Source: Kitasatospora papulosa
Lineage (GTDB): Bacteria; Actinomycetota; Actinomycetes; Streptomycetales; Streptomycetaceae
Length of the DNA: 64,000 nucleotides
Reading direction: 5' to 3'
Assembly (NCBI RefSeq): GCF_000717245.1
Contig: NZ_JNYQ01000007.1
Coordinates: 124,001 to 188,000, forward strand
Shown here piece after piece: positions 50,140 through 58,843 of the stretch. Under the pieces are notes generated by a model. That model saw only the letters and a program-made list of their open reading frames with translations. It was not told where the DNA came from and ran no database searches. The position numbers and the translations under genes were made by a program. Numbering within the stretch: the stretch's first letter is position 1; the number at the start of each line of letters is the position of its first letter.

Positions 50140-51674
50140 GCGAATCGGTCGAGTTGCTGCGCATCGAAGGCGTACGCAAGACCTTCCCCGGTGTCGTCGC
50201 CCTGGACAGTGTCGACTTCGACCTGCGCAGCGGTGAAGTGCACGTCCTGCTCGGTGAGAACGGCGCCGGCAAGAGCACCCTCATCAAGATGCTCTCCGGC
50301 GCCTACCGCCCCGACGGCGGCCGGATCTTCGTCGGCGGCCAGGAGGTGCGCATCCACGGCGCCCAGGACGCCGAGAAGCTCGGGATCGCCACCATCTACC
50401 AGGAGTTCAACCTGGTACCCGATCTGACGGTCGCCGAGAACATCTTCCTCGGCCGCCAGCCGCGCCGCTTCGGCATGATCGACCGGCGGCGCATGGAGGC
50501 CGACGCCGAGGTGCTGCTGCGCCGGGTGGGACTGCACGTCTCGCCCAGGGCCAGGGTCCGTGAACTGGGCATCGCCCGGCTGCAGATGGTGGAGATCGCC
50601 AAGGCGCTCAGCCTGGACGCGCGCGTCCTGATCATGGACGAGCCGACCGCCGTCCTCACCTCCGAAGAGGTCGACAAGCTCTTCGGCATCGTGAGGCAGC
50701 TGCGCGCGGACGGCGTCGGCATCGTCTTCATCACCCACCACCTCGACGAGATCGCCGCCCTCGGCGACCGCGTCACCGTGCTGCGCGACGGCCGGAGCAT
50801 CGACCAGGTGCCCGCCTCGACACCCGAGGCGGAGCTCGTCCAGCTCATGGTCGGACGCAGCATCGAACAGCAGTACCCGCGTGAACGCCCGGAAACGGGG
50901 GCGCCGTTGCTCTCCGTGCGCGGCCTCACCCGGGACGGCGTCTTCCACGACATCAGCTTCGACGTGAAGGCCGGCGAGGTCGTCGGCCTCGCCGGGCTCG
51001 TCGGAGCGGGCCGCACCGAGGTCGCCCGGGCCGTCTTCGGCGCCGACCCCTACGACACCGGCACCGTCGACGTGAACGGCGAACGGCTGGGCAAGCACGA
51101 CGTGACCGCCGCCATGGGCGCCGGTATCGGGCTCGTCCCCGAGGACCGCAAGGGGCAGGGCCTCGTGCTCGACGCCTCCGTGCAGGAGAACCTCGGCCTC
51201 GTCACCCTCCGCTCGGCGACCCGCTCCGGACTCGTCGACGTGAAGGGACAGCGCACCGCCGCCGCACGCATCGCCGAACAGCTCGGCGTACGGATGGCCG
51301 GGCTCGGCCAGCACGTCCGCACGCTGTCCGGCGGCAACCAGCAGAAGGTCGTCATCGGGAAGTGGCTCCTGGCCGACACCCGGATCCTGATCCTCGACGA
51401 ACCGACCCGCGGCATCGACGTCGGGGCCAAGGTCGAGATCTACCAGCTGATCAACGAGCTCACGGCCTCCGGCCACGCCGTCCTGATGATCTCCAGCGAT
51501 CTGCCCGAGGTCCTCGGCATGAGCGACCGGGTCCTGGTCATGGCCCAGGGCCGGATCGCCGGGGAACTCCCCGCCGACGAAGCCACCCAGGACGCCGTGA
51601 TGGCACTCGCCGTCAGCGCCGCGCCCGTCATCACACCCACCGAGAAGGCAGAGGAGGGCCCCCGTGGCCACTGA
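50136..51674 (+). CDS. rbsA: Ribose ABC transporter ATP-binding protein
   Basis: A 512-residue double-cassette ATPase. The first cassette has Walker A GENGAGKST, Walker B LIMDEPTAVLT and H-loop FITHHLDE; the second has GLVGAGRTE, LSGGNQQKVVIGKW and LILDEPTRGID. GTG 50136 overlaps the repressor stop (GTGA), and its end overlaps the permease gene by 11 bases. With RbsK and RbsD downstream, ribose import is the most likely role. Confidence 0.94.
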   Translation: MSESVELLRIEGVRKTFPGVVALDSVDFDLRSGEVHVLLGENGAGKSTLIKMLSGAYRPDGGRIFVGGQEVRIHGAQDAEKLGIATIYQEFNLVPDLTVAENIFLGRQPRRFGMIDRRRMEADAEVLLRRVGLHVSPRARVRELGIARLQMVEIAKALSLDARVLIMDEPTAVLTSEEVDKLFGIVRQLRADGVGIVFITHHLDEIAALGDRVTVLRDGRSIDQVPASTPEAELVQLMVGRSIEQQYPRERPETGAPLLSVRGLTRDGVFHDISFDVKAGEVVGLAGLVGAGRTEVARAVFGADPYDTGTVDVNGERLGKHDVTAAMGAGIGLVPEDRKGQGLVLDASVQENLGLVTLRSATRSGLVDVKGQRTAAARIAEQLGVRMAGLGQHVRTLSGGNQQKVVIGKWLLADTRILILDEPTRGIDVGAKVEIYQLINELTASGHAVLMISSDLPEVLGMSDRVLVMAQGRIAGELPADEATQDAVMALAVSAAPVITPTEKAEEGPRGH

Positions 51675-53628
51675 CACGCATCCGAGCAAGGCGCACGCGG
51701 GCGGCGCCGGACACACCCTCCGCCGCCTCCTGCTCGACAACGGCGCCCTGAGCGCACTGGTCGTCCTCCTGGTGGCGATGTCGCTGCTCTCCGGCGACTT
51801 CCTCACCACCCAGAACCTGCTGAACGTCGGCGTCCAGGCCGCGGTCACCGCGATCCTCGCGTTCGGCGTCACCTTCGTCATCGTCTCCGCGGGCATCGAC
51901 CTGTCCGTCGGTTCGGTCGCCGCGCTCTCCGCGACCGTCCTCGCCTGGTCCGCGACGTCCGCAGGCGTCCCCGTCTGGCTCGCGGTCATCATCGCCGTCG
52001 CCACCGGCCTCGCCTGCGGCTTCGTCAGCGGCGCCCTCGTCGCCTACGGCAAACTGCCCTCGTTCATCGCGACGCTGGCCATGCTCTCGGTGGCCAGGGG
52101 GCTGTCCCTGGTCATCTCCCAGGGCCGCCCGATCCCCTTCCCCGACTCCGTCTCCGTGCTCGGTGACACCCTCGGCGGCTGGCTGCCCGTCCCGGTCCTC
52201 GTGATGATCGCCATGGGCCTGATAGCGGCACTCATCCTGGCCCGCACCTACATCGGCCGCTCCATGTACGCCATCGGCGGCAACGAGGAAGCCGCCCGTC
52301 TCTCCGGACTGCGGGTCAAGAAGCAGAAGCTCGCGATCTACGCCCTGTCCGGCCTCTTCGCCGCCGTCGCGGGCATCGTCCTCGCCTCCCGACTGGTCTC
52401 CGCGCAGCCGCAGGCCGCCCAGGGATACGAACTCGACGCGATCGCCGCGGTCGTCATCGGCGGCGCCAGCCTCGCGGGCGGCGTCGGCAAGGCGTCCGGC
52501 ACCCTGATCGGCGCGCTGATCCTCGCGGTCCTCCGCAACGGCCTCAACCTCCTCTCCGTGTCCGCCTTCTGGCAGCAGGTCGTCATCGGCGTCGTCATCG
52601 CCCTCGCGGTGCTGCTCGACACGCTGCGCCGCAAGGCCGGATCCGGCGCCGCGACCGCGGGCGGTTCGTCCGCCGCGCCCGGCGGACCCGGCAAGGGCCG
52701 TAAGGGGGCGATGCAGGTCGGGATCGCGGTGGTCTGCGTGGCCGCCGTCGTCGCCGCCGTGACCTTCTTCAAGTCCGGTTCCTCCGGCACCACCACCAAG
52801 GTGGGCATGTCGCTCTCCACCCTGAACAACCCGTTCTTCGTGCAGATGAAGGAGGGCGCCCAGGCGGAGGCCGAGGCGGCCGGGGTCGACCTGACCGTCA
52901 CCGACGCCCAGAACGACGCCTCGCAGCAGGCCAACCAGCTGGAGAACTTCACCAGCTCCGGAGTGGACTCCGTCATCGTCAACCCGGTGGACTCCGACGC
53001 GGTCGGCCCCGGCGTCCGCGGTGCCAACAAGGCCGACATCCCCGTGGTCGCCGCCGACCGCGGAGTCAACAAGGCCAGGACCGCGACCCTCGTCGCCTCC
53101 GACAACGTGGCAGGCGGCAAGCTCGCCGCGAAGTCGCTCGCCGACCGGCTCGGCGGCAAGGGCAGCATCATCGTCCTCCAGGGCACCGCCGGCACCTCCG
53201 CCAGCCGTGAACGCGGCGCGGGCTTCGCCGAAGGCATCAAGGCGTACCCGGGCATCAAGATCGTGGCGACCCAGCCGGCCGACTTCGACCGCACCAAGGG
53301 CCTGGACGTCATGACCAACCTGCTCCAGTCCCACCCCGGCATCACCGGCGTCTTCGCCGAGAACGACGAGATGGCACTCGGCGCGGTCAAGGCACTGGGC
53401 AGCAAGGCAGGGAAGTCCGTCTCGGTGGTCGGCTTCGACGGGACCCCCGACGGCCTGACGGCGGTCGAGGCCGGCACGCTGTACGCGTCCGTGGCCCAGC
53501 AGCCCAAGGAACTGGGGAAGATCGCCGTGCAGAACGCGGTCCGCGCGGCCGACGGCAAGAAGGTCGACAGCATGGTGAAGGTACCGGTCAAGGTCGTCAC
53601 CCGGCAGAACGTCGCCGACTTCTCCTGA
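51664..53628 (+). CDS. Fused ribose permease and substrate-binding protein (RbsC-RbsB)
   Basis: A 654-residue protein with the two usually separate importer parts in one chain. Residues ~20-330 are an RbsC-type permease (FVIVSAGIDLSVGSVAAL, AIGGNEEAARLSGL, ELDAIAAVVIGGASLAGG). A linker (AGSGAATAGGSSAAPGGPGKGRKG) leads to one extra hydrophobic helix (MQVGIAVVCVAAVVAAVTFF, ~351-370), which carries the chain outward. Residues ~378-654 are a ribose-binding domain (VGMSLSTLNNPFFVQMKEGAQAEAEAAGV, VFAENDEMALGAVKAL, VVGFDGTPDG). So the binding protein is tethered to the channel and no separate binding-protein gene is in this operon. Confidence 0.92.
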   Translation: MATDTHPSKAHAGGAGHTLRRLLLDNGALSALVVLLVAMSLLSGDFLTTQNLLNVGVQAAVTAILAFGVTFVIVSAGIDLSVGSVAALSATVLAWSATSAGVPVWLAVIIAVATGLACGFVSGALVAYGKLPSFIATLAMLSVARGLSLVISQGRPIPFPDSVSVLGDTLGGWLPVPVLVMIAMGLIAALILARTYIGRSMYAIGGNEEAARLSGLRVKKQKLAIYALSGLFAAVAGIVLASRLVSAQPQAAQGYELDAIAAVVIGGASLAGGVGKASGTLIGALILAVLRNGLNLLSVSAFWQQVVIGVVIALAVLLDTLRRKAGSGAATAGGSSAAPGGPGKGRKGAMQVGIAVVCVAAVVAAVTFFKSGSSGTTTKVGMSLSTLNNPFFVQMKEGAQAEAEAAGVDLTVTDAQNDASQQANQLENFTSSGVDSVIVNPVDSDAVGPGVRGANKADIPVVAADRGVNKARTATLVASDNVAGGKLAAKSLADRLGGKGSIIVLQGTAGTSASRERGAGFAEGIKAYPGIKIVATQPADFDRTKGLDVMTNLLQSHPGITGVFAENDEMALGAVKALGSKAGKSVSVVGFDGTPDGLTAVEAGTLYASVAQQPKELGKIAVQNAVRAADGKKVDSMVKVPVKVVTRQNVADFS

Positions 53629-53648
53629 TCACGGAAGGCACCATCCAG

Positions 53649-54596
53649 ATGTACGGAAACGAAGACTCCTCGCCCTCCGCTCCCTCCGCGCCTTCCCGGT
53701 ACGACCTCCTGGTCGTCGGGTCGGCCAACGCGGACCTGGTCGTGGGTGTCGAACGGCGCCCCGGACCGGGCGAGACGGTGCTCGGCACCGACCTCGTCGT
53801 CCACCCCGGCGGCAAGGGCGCCAACCAGGCGGTCGCCGCCGCCCGCCTCGGAGCCCGCACGGCTCTGCTGGCACGGGTCGGCGACGACGCCCACGGCCGA
53901 CTCCTGCGCGCTTCGCAGCAGGAGGCCGGTGTCGACACGGGCGGAGTCCTCGTCGGCGGTGCGCCCACCGGTGTCGCCCTCATCACCGTCGACCCCTCGG
54001 GGGACAACAGCATCGTGGTGTCCCCGGGCGCCAACGCGCGGCTGACCCCCGACGACGTCAGGGCCGCGGGCCCGCTGTTCGCCTCGGCCCGCGTCGTCTC
54101 CGTACAGCTGGAGATCCCCCTCGACACCGTCGCGGAGACGGCCCGCGCGCTCGGTCCGGGCGCGCGGCTGGTCCTCAACCCGTCCCCGCCCGCCCCGCTC
54201 CCCGGCGAGGTCCTGGCCGCGTGCGACCCCCTCGTGCTCAACGAGCACGAGGCGCGCTCCATCCTGGGGGACGGCGCGGGGGACACCCCGGAGGCCTGGG
54301 CGCGCGGACTCACCGCCCTCGGACCGCGTTCGGTGGTGATCACCCTCGGCGCGGAGGGCGCACTCGTGTCCGACAGCCGTACCGGGGAAGCCGTACGGGT
54401 ACCGAGCCCCCGGGTCGCCGCCCTGGACACCACGGGAGCGGGCGACGCGTTCACCGCCGCGCTCGCCTGGCGCCTCGGCCTGGGCGAGGAACTCACCGAG
54501 GCCGCGGCGTTCGCCGTGCGGGTCGGCGCGGCGGCCGTCACCAAGGAGGGCGCGCAGGCGTCCTTCCCGACCGCGGAAGAGGTCTCGGCACTGTGA
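53649..54596 (+). CDS. rbsK: Ribokinase
   Basis: A 315-residue PfkB-family kinase. The N-terminal signature is VVGSANADLVVGVERRPGPGETVLGTDLVVHPGGKGANQAVAAARLG; the C-terminal signature with the catalytic base is ALDTTGAGDAFTAALAWRLG. It phosphorylates ribose to ribose 5-phosphate in the cytoplasm. It begins 20 bases after the transporter fusion stop and overlaps rbsD by 4 bases. An N-terminal Ser/Pro extension (NEDSSPSAPSAPS) is extra. Confidence 0.93.
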   Translation: MYGNEDSSPSAPSAPSRYDLLVVGSANADLVVGVERRPGPGETVLGTDLVVHPGGKGANQAVAAARLGARTALLARVGDDAHGRLLRASQQEAGVDTGGVLVGGAPTGVALITVDPSGDNSIVVSPGANARLTPDDVRAAGPLFASARVVSVQLEIPLDTVAETARALGPGARLVLNPSPPAPLPGEVLAACDPLVLNEHEARSILGDGAGDTPEAWARGLTALGPRSVVITLGAEGALVSDSRTGEAVRVPSPRVAALDTTGAGDAFTAALAWRLGLGEELTEAAAFAVRVGAAAVTKEGAQASFPTAEEVSAL

Positions 54597-54982
54597 AGAA
54601 GTCAGGCATCCTGAACCGCCACCTCGCGGGCGCCCTGGCCGAACTCGGTCACGGGGACGGCGTCCTGATCTGCGACGTGGGAATGCCCATACCTCCGGGC
54701 CCCCGCGTGGTCGACCTGGCCTTCCGGGCGGGCGTACCGTCGTTCGCCGAGGTCCTGGACGGACTGCTGGACGAGCTCGTCGTCGAGGGCGCGACGGCGG
54801 CCGAGGAGACCGCCGGGGCCAACCCGGAGGCCGCCCGCCTGCTCACCGCGCGGATCCCCGGCCTGGAGCTCGTGCCCCACGAACGGCTGAAGGCACTCAC
54901 CTCGTCCGCCCGCCTGGTGGTGCGCACGGGGGAGGCCCGGCCGTACGCGAACGTGCTGCTGAGGTGCGGGGTCTTCTTCTGA
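54593..54982 (+). CDS. rbsD: D-ribose pyranase
   Basis: A 129-residue RbsD family protein. GTG 54593 overlaps the ribokinase stop. Conserved pieces: KSGILNRHLAGALAELGHGDGVLICDVGMPIPPG with the catalytic His and Asp, and the C-terminal VVRTGEARPYANVLLRCGVFF with the active-site Tyr-Ala-Asn. It interconverts the pyranose and furanose forms of ribose for the kinase. Last gene of the operon; a short dyad follows. Confidence 0.95.
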   Translation: MKKSGILNRHLAGALAELGHGDGVLICDVGMPIPPGPRVVDLAFRAGVPSFAEVLDGLLDELVVEGATAAEETAGANPEAARLLTARIPGLELVPHERLKALTSSARLVVRTGEARPYANVLLRCGVFF

Positions 54983-55060
54983 CGCGACCCCGCGGCATGT
55001 CCGCGGGACCGGCGTCCGGTGCGTGCGCCGCCACTCCTTCCCCGGAGCGGCGGCGCACGC

Positions 55061-55834
55061 TCAGTTCTTCCGGGCGGTCACCAGCGCGAAGGACAGGAAC
55101 GCCCCTCCGTCCTCGGTGAGCATGTCGATCACGGGCTGATGGGACTTCCGGCCGTCCGGCAGGTGCTCGGCACACGCCCGGGACCAGAGCAGCCAGTCCC
55201 GCCAGGCGTCGCGCTGCAGACGCGCGGAGGTGATACGCACCAGTTCGGTGACCTCCCACTGGAAGCGCCACCGGTCGGGGGTGTGCCAGGCGATGGCCTC
55301 CCGGCCGACCGCCCGCCGGATGTGCGGCGGAACGGCCCCGAGATCACGTACCTCCCGTGTCATGGCGGCCGTGGCGATGCCCAGTTGCCCTCCCGGCCGG
55401 AGGAGGCGTGTCAGACAGGGCAGGCACGTGTCCGACGTCCCGAAGTACTCGAACGCGTCGATGCTCACGATCGCGTCGAAGCTCTCGTCCTCGAAGGGCA
55501 GCGCGTGCGCCTCCGCCCGCACGGCCTCCACCCGGTCACCGACCCCGGCCTCCGCGAAGACGGCGGCGGCTTCCTCGGGGGCGATCCACCAGTCGGCCGC
55601 GACGACGCGGGCGCCGTACTCGCGCGCGAGGAACACCGACGTCGCCCCCTTGCCGGGCCCCAGGTCGAGGATTCTCATCCCCGGGCGCAGATGGAGGTCC
55701 TGTGCCAGGTCCTCCAGGAGCCACAGCGGATGCGGACCCATGTCGAGGCCGAGCAGCCATGCCGGGTCGTAACGGGAGGAGCGCCGAAGGCGTTCCGGAC
55801 GGACAAGGTCGGTCACGGCGGTCACGGCGCTCAC
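55061..55834 (-). CDS. SAM-dependent methyltransferase
   Basis: About 257 residues. Class I methyltransferase motifs: MRILDLGPGKGATSVFLAREYGARVVAAD (motif I and the acidic loop), FDAIVSIDAFEYFG (motif II), LLRPGGQLGIATAAM (motif III) and a C-terminal segment WEVTELVRITSARLQRDAWRDWLLW. It resembles the UbiE/SmtA-like group. The start is uncertain: three in-frame GTG codons occur at 55834, 55825 and 55816; 55834 is used. The substrate is unknown. The gene is divergent from the glyoxalase-fold gene. Confidence 0.8.
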   Translation of the reverse strand: MSAVTAVTDLVRPERLRRSSRYDPAWLLGLDMGPHPLWLLEDLAQDLHLRPGMRILDLGPGKGATSVFLAREYGARVVAADWWIAPEEAAAVFAEAGVGDRVEAVRAEAHALPFEDESFDAIVSIDAFEYFGTSDTCLPCLTRLLRPGGQLGIATAAMTREVRDLGAVPPHIRRAVGREAIAWHTPDRWRFQWEVTELVRITSARLQRDAWRDWLLWSRACAEHLPDGRKSHQPVIDMLTEDGGAFLSFALVTARKN

Positions 55835-56137
55835 GGCAAGGATCCAACCGGAACACCCCTTCGCGCACCAGCGGTTGCCGGGGTCGGACACGAGCCCGTC
55901 ACATGCGTCGCGCACGCCGGCCGCACCCGTGCGGAGCCGGTGCGGCGGGAAGGCCGAGCCGCTAGGATCGGCCCTGTGACTGCCGGGTCGGCCATGGGCC
56001 ACGTACGTGAGATGTGCCCGGCCCCTGCGTGAGCGCGCGGCGGGCCAGAGGCCCGCCATCCCGTCGTGTTGTCCCGTCCGGCGCCCCAGACGGCGCCCCT
56101 CCCAGCGGAATTCACACGACATGGAGACTCATCGGGC
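55835..56137. other. Divergent intergenic region
   Basis: About 300 bases between the methyltransferase and glyoxalase-fold genes. Both frames outward are open in places but without typical starts. A TAGGAT sequence near 55964 could be a -10 for the plus-strand gene. No repeats or hairpins of note. Confidence 0.4.
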
Positions 56138-56572
56138 ATGCCCCACACACAACAGCGGGACCCGCACACGGACCAGCAGGGCGTCGACTTCGTCCAGTTG
56201 GACCACCACGTCGTCCACGCCACCGACCGCGGCCTGTCGGCGGAGTTCATCGCCGCGGTCCTGGGCCTGGAGGTCGGCACCCCCTTCGGACCGTTCCTGC
56301 CCGTCGACCTGGGGAACGGCGTGACGCTCGACTACTACGAACTCCGCGACGAGCCGGTGCAGTCGCAGCACTACGCCTTCCTCGTCCCCGACGCGCAGTT
56401 CGACACCATGACCGCCCGGCTGCGGGCGCTCGGGGTCACCTACTACGCCGATCCCCACCACACCGAACCCGGCCGCACCAACAGTCTCTTCGGTGGCCAG
56501 GGCGCCTATTTCAAGGACCCGGACGGCCACAACATGGAGATCATGACCCGGCCCTACGCCCGCCCCAGGTAG
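56138..56572 (+). CDS. VOC-family (glyoxalase/bleomycin-resistance-fold) protein
   Basis: About 144 residues. A vicinal-oxygen-chelate fold: FVQLDHHVVHATDRGLSAEFIAAVLGLEVGTPFGPFLPVDLGNGVTLDYYEL, then QHYAFLVPDAQFDTMTARLRALGVTYYADPHHTEP and GGQGAYFKDPDGHNMEIMTRPYAR, with the His and Glu metal ligands of the fold (LDHH and NMEIM). Role could be a dioxygenase, isomerase or resistance protein; the family alone does not tell. ATG 56138 is chosen. Confidence 0.85.
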   Translation: MPHTQQRDPHTDQQGVDFVQLDHHVVHATDRGLSAEFIAAVLGLEVGTPFGPFLPVDLGNGVTLDYYELRDEPVQSQHYAFLVPDAQFDTMTARLRALGVTYYADPHHTEPGRTNSLFGGQGAYFKDPDGHNMEIMTRPYARPR

Positions 56573-56581
56573 CGGCCCCGG

Positions 56582-57385
56582 TCACAGGGCGTGCAGCCCG
56601 TCCACCAGCCCGGCCAGTGCGGAGGCGAGCGCGTCGAGCCCCGGGCCGGCCGGGCCGCCGGGCTCGGTCATGTACAGATCGCGCCTGATCTCGATCATCA
56701 GGGCGCCGACCCGGGGGTCCGTCCCGTAGTGCTTCAACGGCACGTAGGTACCGGAGAAGGGGCTGTCCCGGCCCGTGCCGCCGAAGCCGGAGAACGCGGC
56801 CTCCGCCAGGGCCAGGACTTCCGGCGGAGTGTGGAAGCCGTCGGTGCCCAGACAGACCGGAGGGCGCGGCCCGGTGCCGTGCAGTTCGTAGGGGAGCGCG
56901 GCCGACGGATAGGAGTGGACGTCGATCACGACGGCGCGTCCCGTGGCGGCGAGCCGGTCGTCGACCGCCTCGGTGATCGCGCGGGCGTAGGGGTGGAACC
57001 AGCGGCCGAGCAGGGGCTCGGGATCCTCCCCCGGCAGGCGGAGCGGTTCCCCGTGCGTGGTGCGGGTGTAGACCGCGCCCATACCGGCGGCCAGCATCTC
57101 CTCCCGGTCGTCGGGGAACCGCTCGGGGTCGACGACCAGCCGGGACAGACCGTTGACGAAGCGCCAGGGGGCCGTGGAACAGAGACCGGCCGCCCTTGCC
57201 GCCAGCTCGGCCGTATGGGAGTCCGTGATGTGGTCGAGTTCGGCCTCCAGCGCGGCGTCGTCGAGCACGATGCCGCCGCGCACCCGCTGCGGCACGGCCC
57301 GCGAGGAGTGCGGCACGTGCAGCAGCACCGGCGAGCCGGGGGCGCCGGACAGCAACTGGAAGGGGGAAGGTTCCGGGGTCGTCAT
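56582..57385 (-). CDS. N-formylglutamate amidohydrolase family protein
   Basis: A 267-residue FGase-family zinc hydrolase. Conserved pieces are VLLHVPHSSRAVP with His residues, ELDHITDSHTAELA with Asp and His, VNGLSRLVVDPERFPDDREEM, AVYTRTTHGEPLR, VVIDVHSYPSAALPYE with the metal His, and VGALMIEIRRDLYM. The family hydrolyses N-formylglutamate (last step of one histidine-degradation route) or related N-acyl groups. No hut genes are adjacent, so the real substrate is open. It is convergent with the glyoxalase-fold gene (9 bases apart). Confidence 0.87.
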   Translation of the reverse strand: MTTPEPSPFQLLSGAPGSPVLLHVPHSSRAVPQRVRGGIVLDDAALEAELDHITDSHTAELAARAAGLCSTAPWRFVNGLSRLVVDPERFPDDREEMLAAGMGAVYTRTTHGEPLRLPGEDPEPLLGRWFHPYARAITEAVDDRLAATGRAVVIDVHSYPSAALPYELHGTGPRPPVCLGTDGFHTPPEVLALAEAAFSGFGGTGRDSPFSGTYVPLKHYGTDPRVGALMIEIRRDLYMTEPGGPAGPGLDALASALAGLVDGLHAL

Positions 57386-57510
57386 GCGGTCCTCGTGTAT
57401 GGGATGGAGTGCCGACGAGCGGGGCTCGGCATCCGCCCCTGCCCGTACGGTGCCCACCGGATCGCGCGGGCCGGCCGGGCTGCCGGCGTATCGGCCCGCG
57501 CGGGCGGGGA

Positions 57511-58389
57511 TCAGCCCGCCCAGACCTCGGCGTCGTCGGCGGGCACGGTGGTGGCGAGCTTCAACTCCTTGCGGGCGGCGACCGTCTTGGTCGGGTCGAT
57601 GCCGGTGAAGCCCAGGTCGTAGGCGATGTAGAAGTCGTCGACGTTCCCGGCCGAGGCGGCGTCCTCCCATGCCTCCGCGGTCTCCGTCAGCTGGGAGCGG
57701 AGCTTGACGGTCTGCGGCTGCTCCACGCCCTTCAGCGCGGTCAGGTGGGTGTTCAGGGCCTCGGAGACGGCCTTGGCCTGCTTCTTGTAGCCCGCCAGGT
57801 CGTCCTCGGGCTGCTCGGCCTCGGGCTGGTTGTTCCAGAGCGCCTCGTAGACGGCGTTCGAGCCCTTGAGGTACGCGGCCTGGTCCGCGGTCAGGGACTT
57901 GTTCGCGAGCGAGCCCGAGAAGGTGCCCGACTCCTTGGCGTACGCGCAGCTCACGGCGCGGTCCCCGGTCTTCCAGCTCTCGCTGGTGGGGTAGTAGTAG
58001 AAGAGGTCGACGCCCTCGGGGATCGCCCAGGTGTCGGAGACGAACTTCTGCGACACCGCCGGGCACTGCTTGTCGGCGATCGCCGTCGCGCCGTCGTCGC
58101 CGGGGTATTCCTTCTCGCCCTCGATGTCGAACTCGCCAACTACCTGGCCCTCGTGTGCTTCTTCGCACGGCACGATCTCGACGCTGAACTCCTCGCTCTC
58201 GGTCGCCCCGCTGTTCGGGTTGTAGCAGTCGCCAGGGGCGAGCGAGAAGACGGACCGGGTGCGAACGGCCTTCTTGGCGCCGGCCTTGGCGCTGTCGATC
58301 GCGTCGGCGCAGCCCACCGCGCCGATCGCGAGAAGGGCGACAGCGGCGGATATGCCGCGAGCTGAACGGGACGTGACACCGAAGAACAT
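57511..58389 (-). CDS. Septum-formation-like lipoprotein
   Basis: About 292 residues. The signal peptide ends in a lipobox (VALLAIGAVGC), so the protein is lipid-anchored outside. The mature part starts with the SVFSLAPGDCYNPNSG segment and VEIVPCEEAHEGQVVGEF, the Cys/His pattern of the DUF4190-linked septum formation family, followed by CPAVSQKF and a helical C-terminal half (YKKQAKAVSEALNTHLTALKGVEQPQTVKLRSQLTETAEAW). ATG 58389 is used. A promoter is visible upstream. Confidence 0.78.
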   Translation of the reverse strand: MFFGVTSRSARGISAAVALLAIGAVGCADAIDSAKAGAKKAVRTRSVFSLAPGDCYNPNSGATESEEFSVEIVPCEEAHEGQVVGEFDIEGEKEYPGDDGATAIADKQCPAVSQKFVSDTWAIPEGVDLFYYYPTSESWKTGDRAVSCAYAKESGTFSGSLANKSLTADQAAYLKGSNAVYEALWNNQPEAEQPEDDLAGYKKQAKAVSEALNTHLTALKGVEQPQTVKLRSQLTETAEAWEDAASAGNVDDFYIAYDLGFTGIDPTKTVAARKELKLATTVPADDAEVWAG

Positions 58390-58526
58390 GACGTGGGCAT
58401 CCTCAGAAACGGAAGAACTGTGAACAGGTGTGCGCATCGTATGGCATAACCATGACAGCGCTGTGCGCGGGAGATTTCCCTTGGTGCGCAGCATCGCGGT
58501 CGGCCAACGTTGAGCGGGTGAGGTGA

Positions 58527-58554
58527 AGCATATATCGCTTGTGAACCCTGTCAA
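58527..58554 (-). promoter_or_regulatory. Housekeeping-type promoter of the lipoprotein gene
   Basis: On the minus strand, a perfect TTGACA (58549-58554), a 16-base spacer and TATGCT (58527-58532) give a good sigma-70-type promoter about 140 bases before the lipoprotein start. Confidence 0.7.
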
Positions 58555-58843
58555 CAGCTAGATGCTGGTGAGGGGAAGGTGCACGCCGTCATGCGCAGCC
58601 AGGACCTCGCCGGCACGCAGGCACCGGCAGCCGTGGACCACGTCCCGGTCCGGAAGTGCACAGGAGAACTCTGTGGCGGAGCTGTTCGCCTCGGCAGGGG
58701 AAACCCCGCTGACGGCAGGGCTGTTCAGCGTCTTCGCGTACGCCGCGTACGCCGCGTACGCCGTCATGTCGGACGGAGTCCCCGGTCGGACGGCCGCGCG
58801 GTCCCGACCGTCCTCGTGGGGGAGTTCGCCGGGGACGCGGTCC
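58555..58843. other. Intergenic region with a possible short peptide
   Basis: About 290 bases. On the plus strand GTG 58673 has AGGAGA 5 bases upstream and opens VAELFASAGETPLTAGLFSVFAYAAYAAYAVMSD, where GCGTACGCC is repeated three times (58736-58762). The frame then runs on without a stop into the antisense of the next gene, so an end cannot be defined. On the minus strand a 69-codon frame (58558-58767) covers the same bases. Neither is secure. Confidence 0.3.

Noticed and set aside
55061..55834. Methyltransferase considered as a RiPP-modifying enzyme with the 58.7-kb peptide
   Set aside because: The two are about 3 kb apart with unrelated genes between, and the peptide itself is not secure.
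58558..58767. 69-codon minus-strand frame over the Tyr-Ala repeat
   Set aside because: Its start has only a weak ribosome site, it is the complement of the equally open plus frame, and no family is recognised. It is noted in the region entry only.
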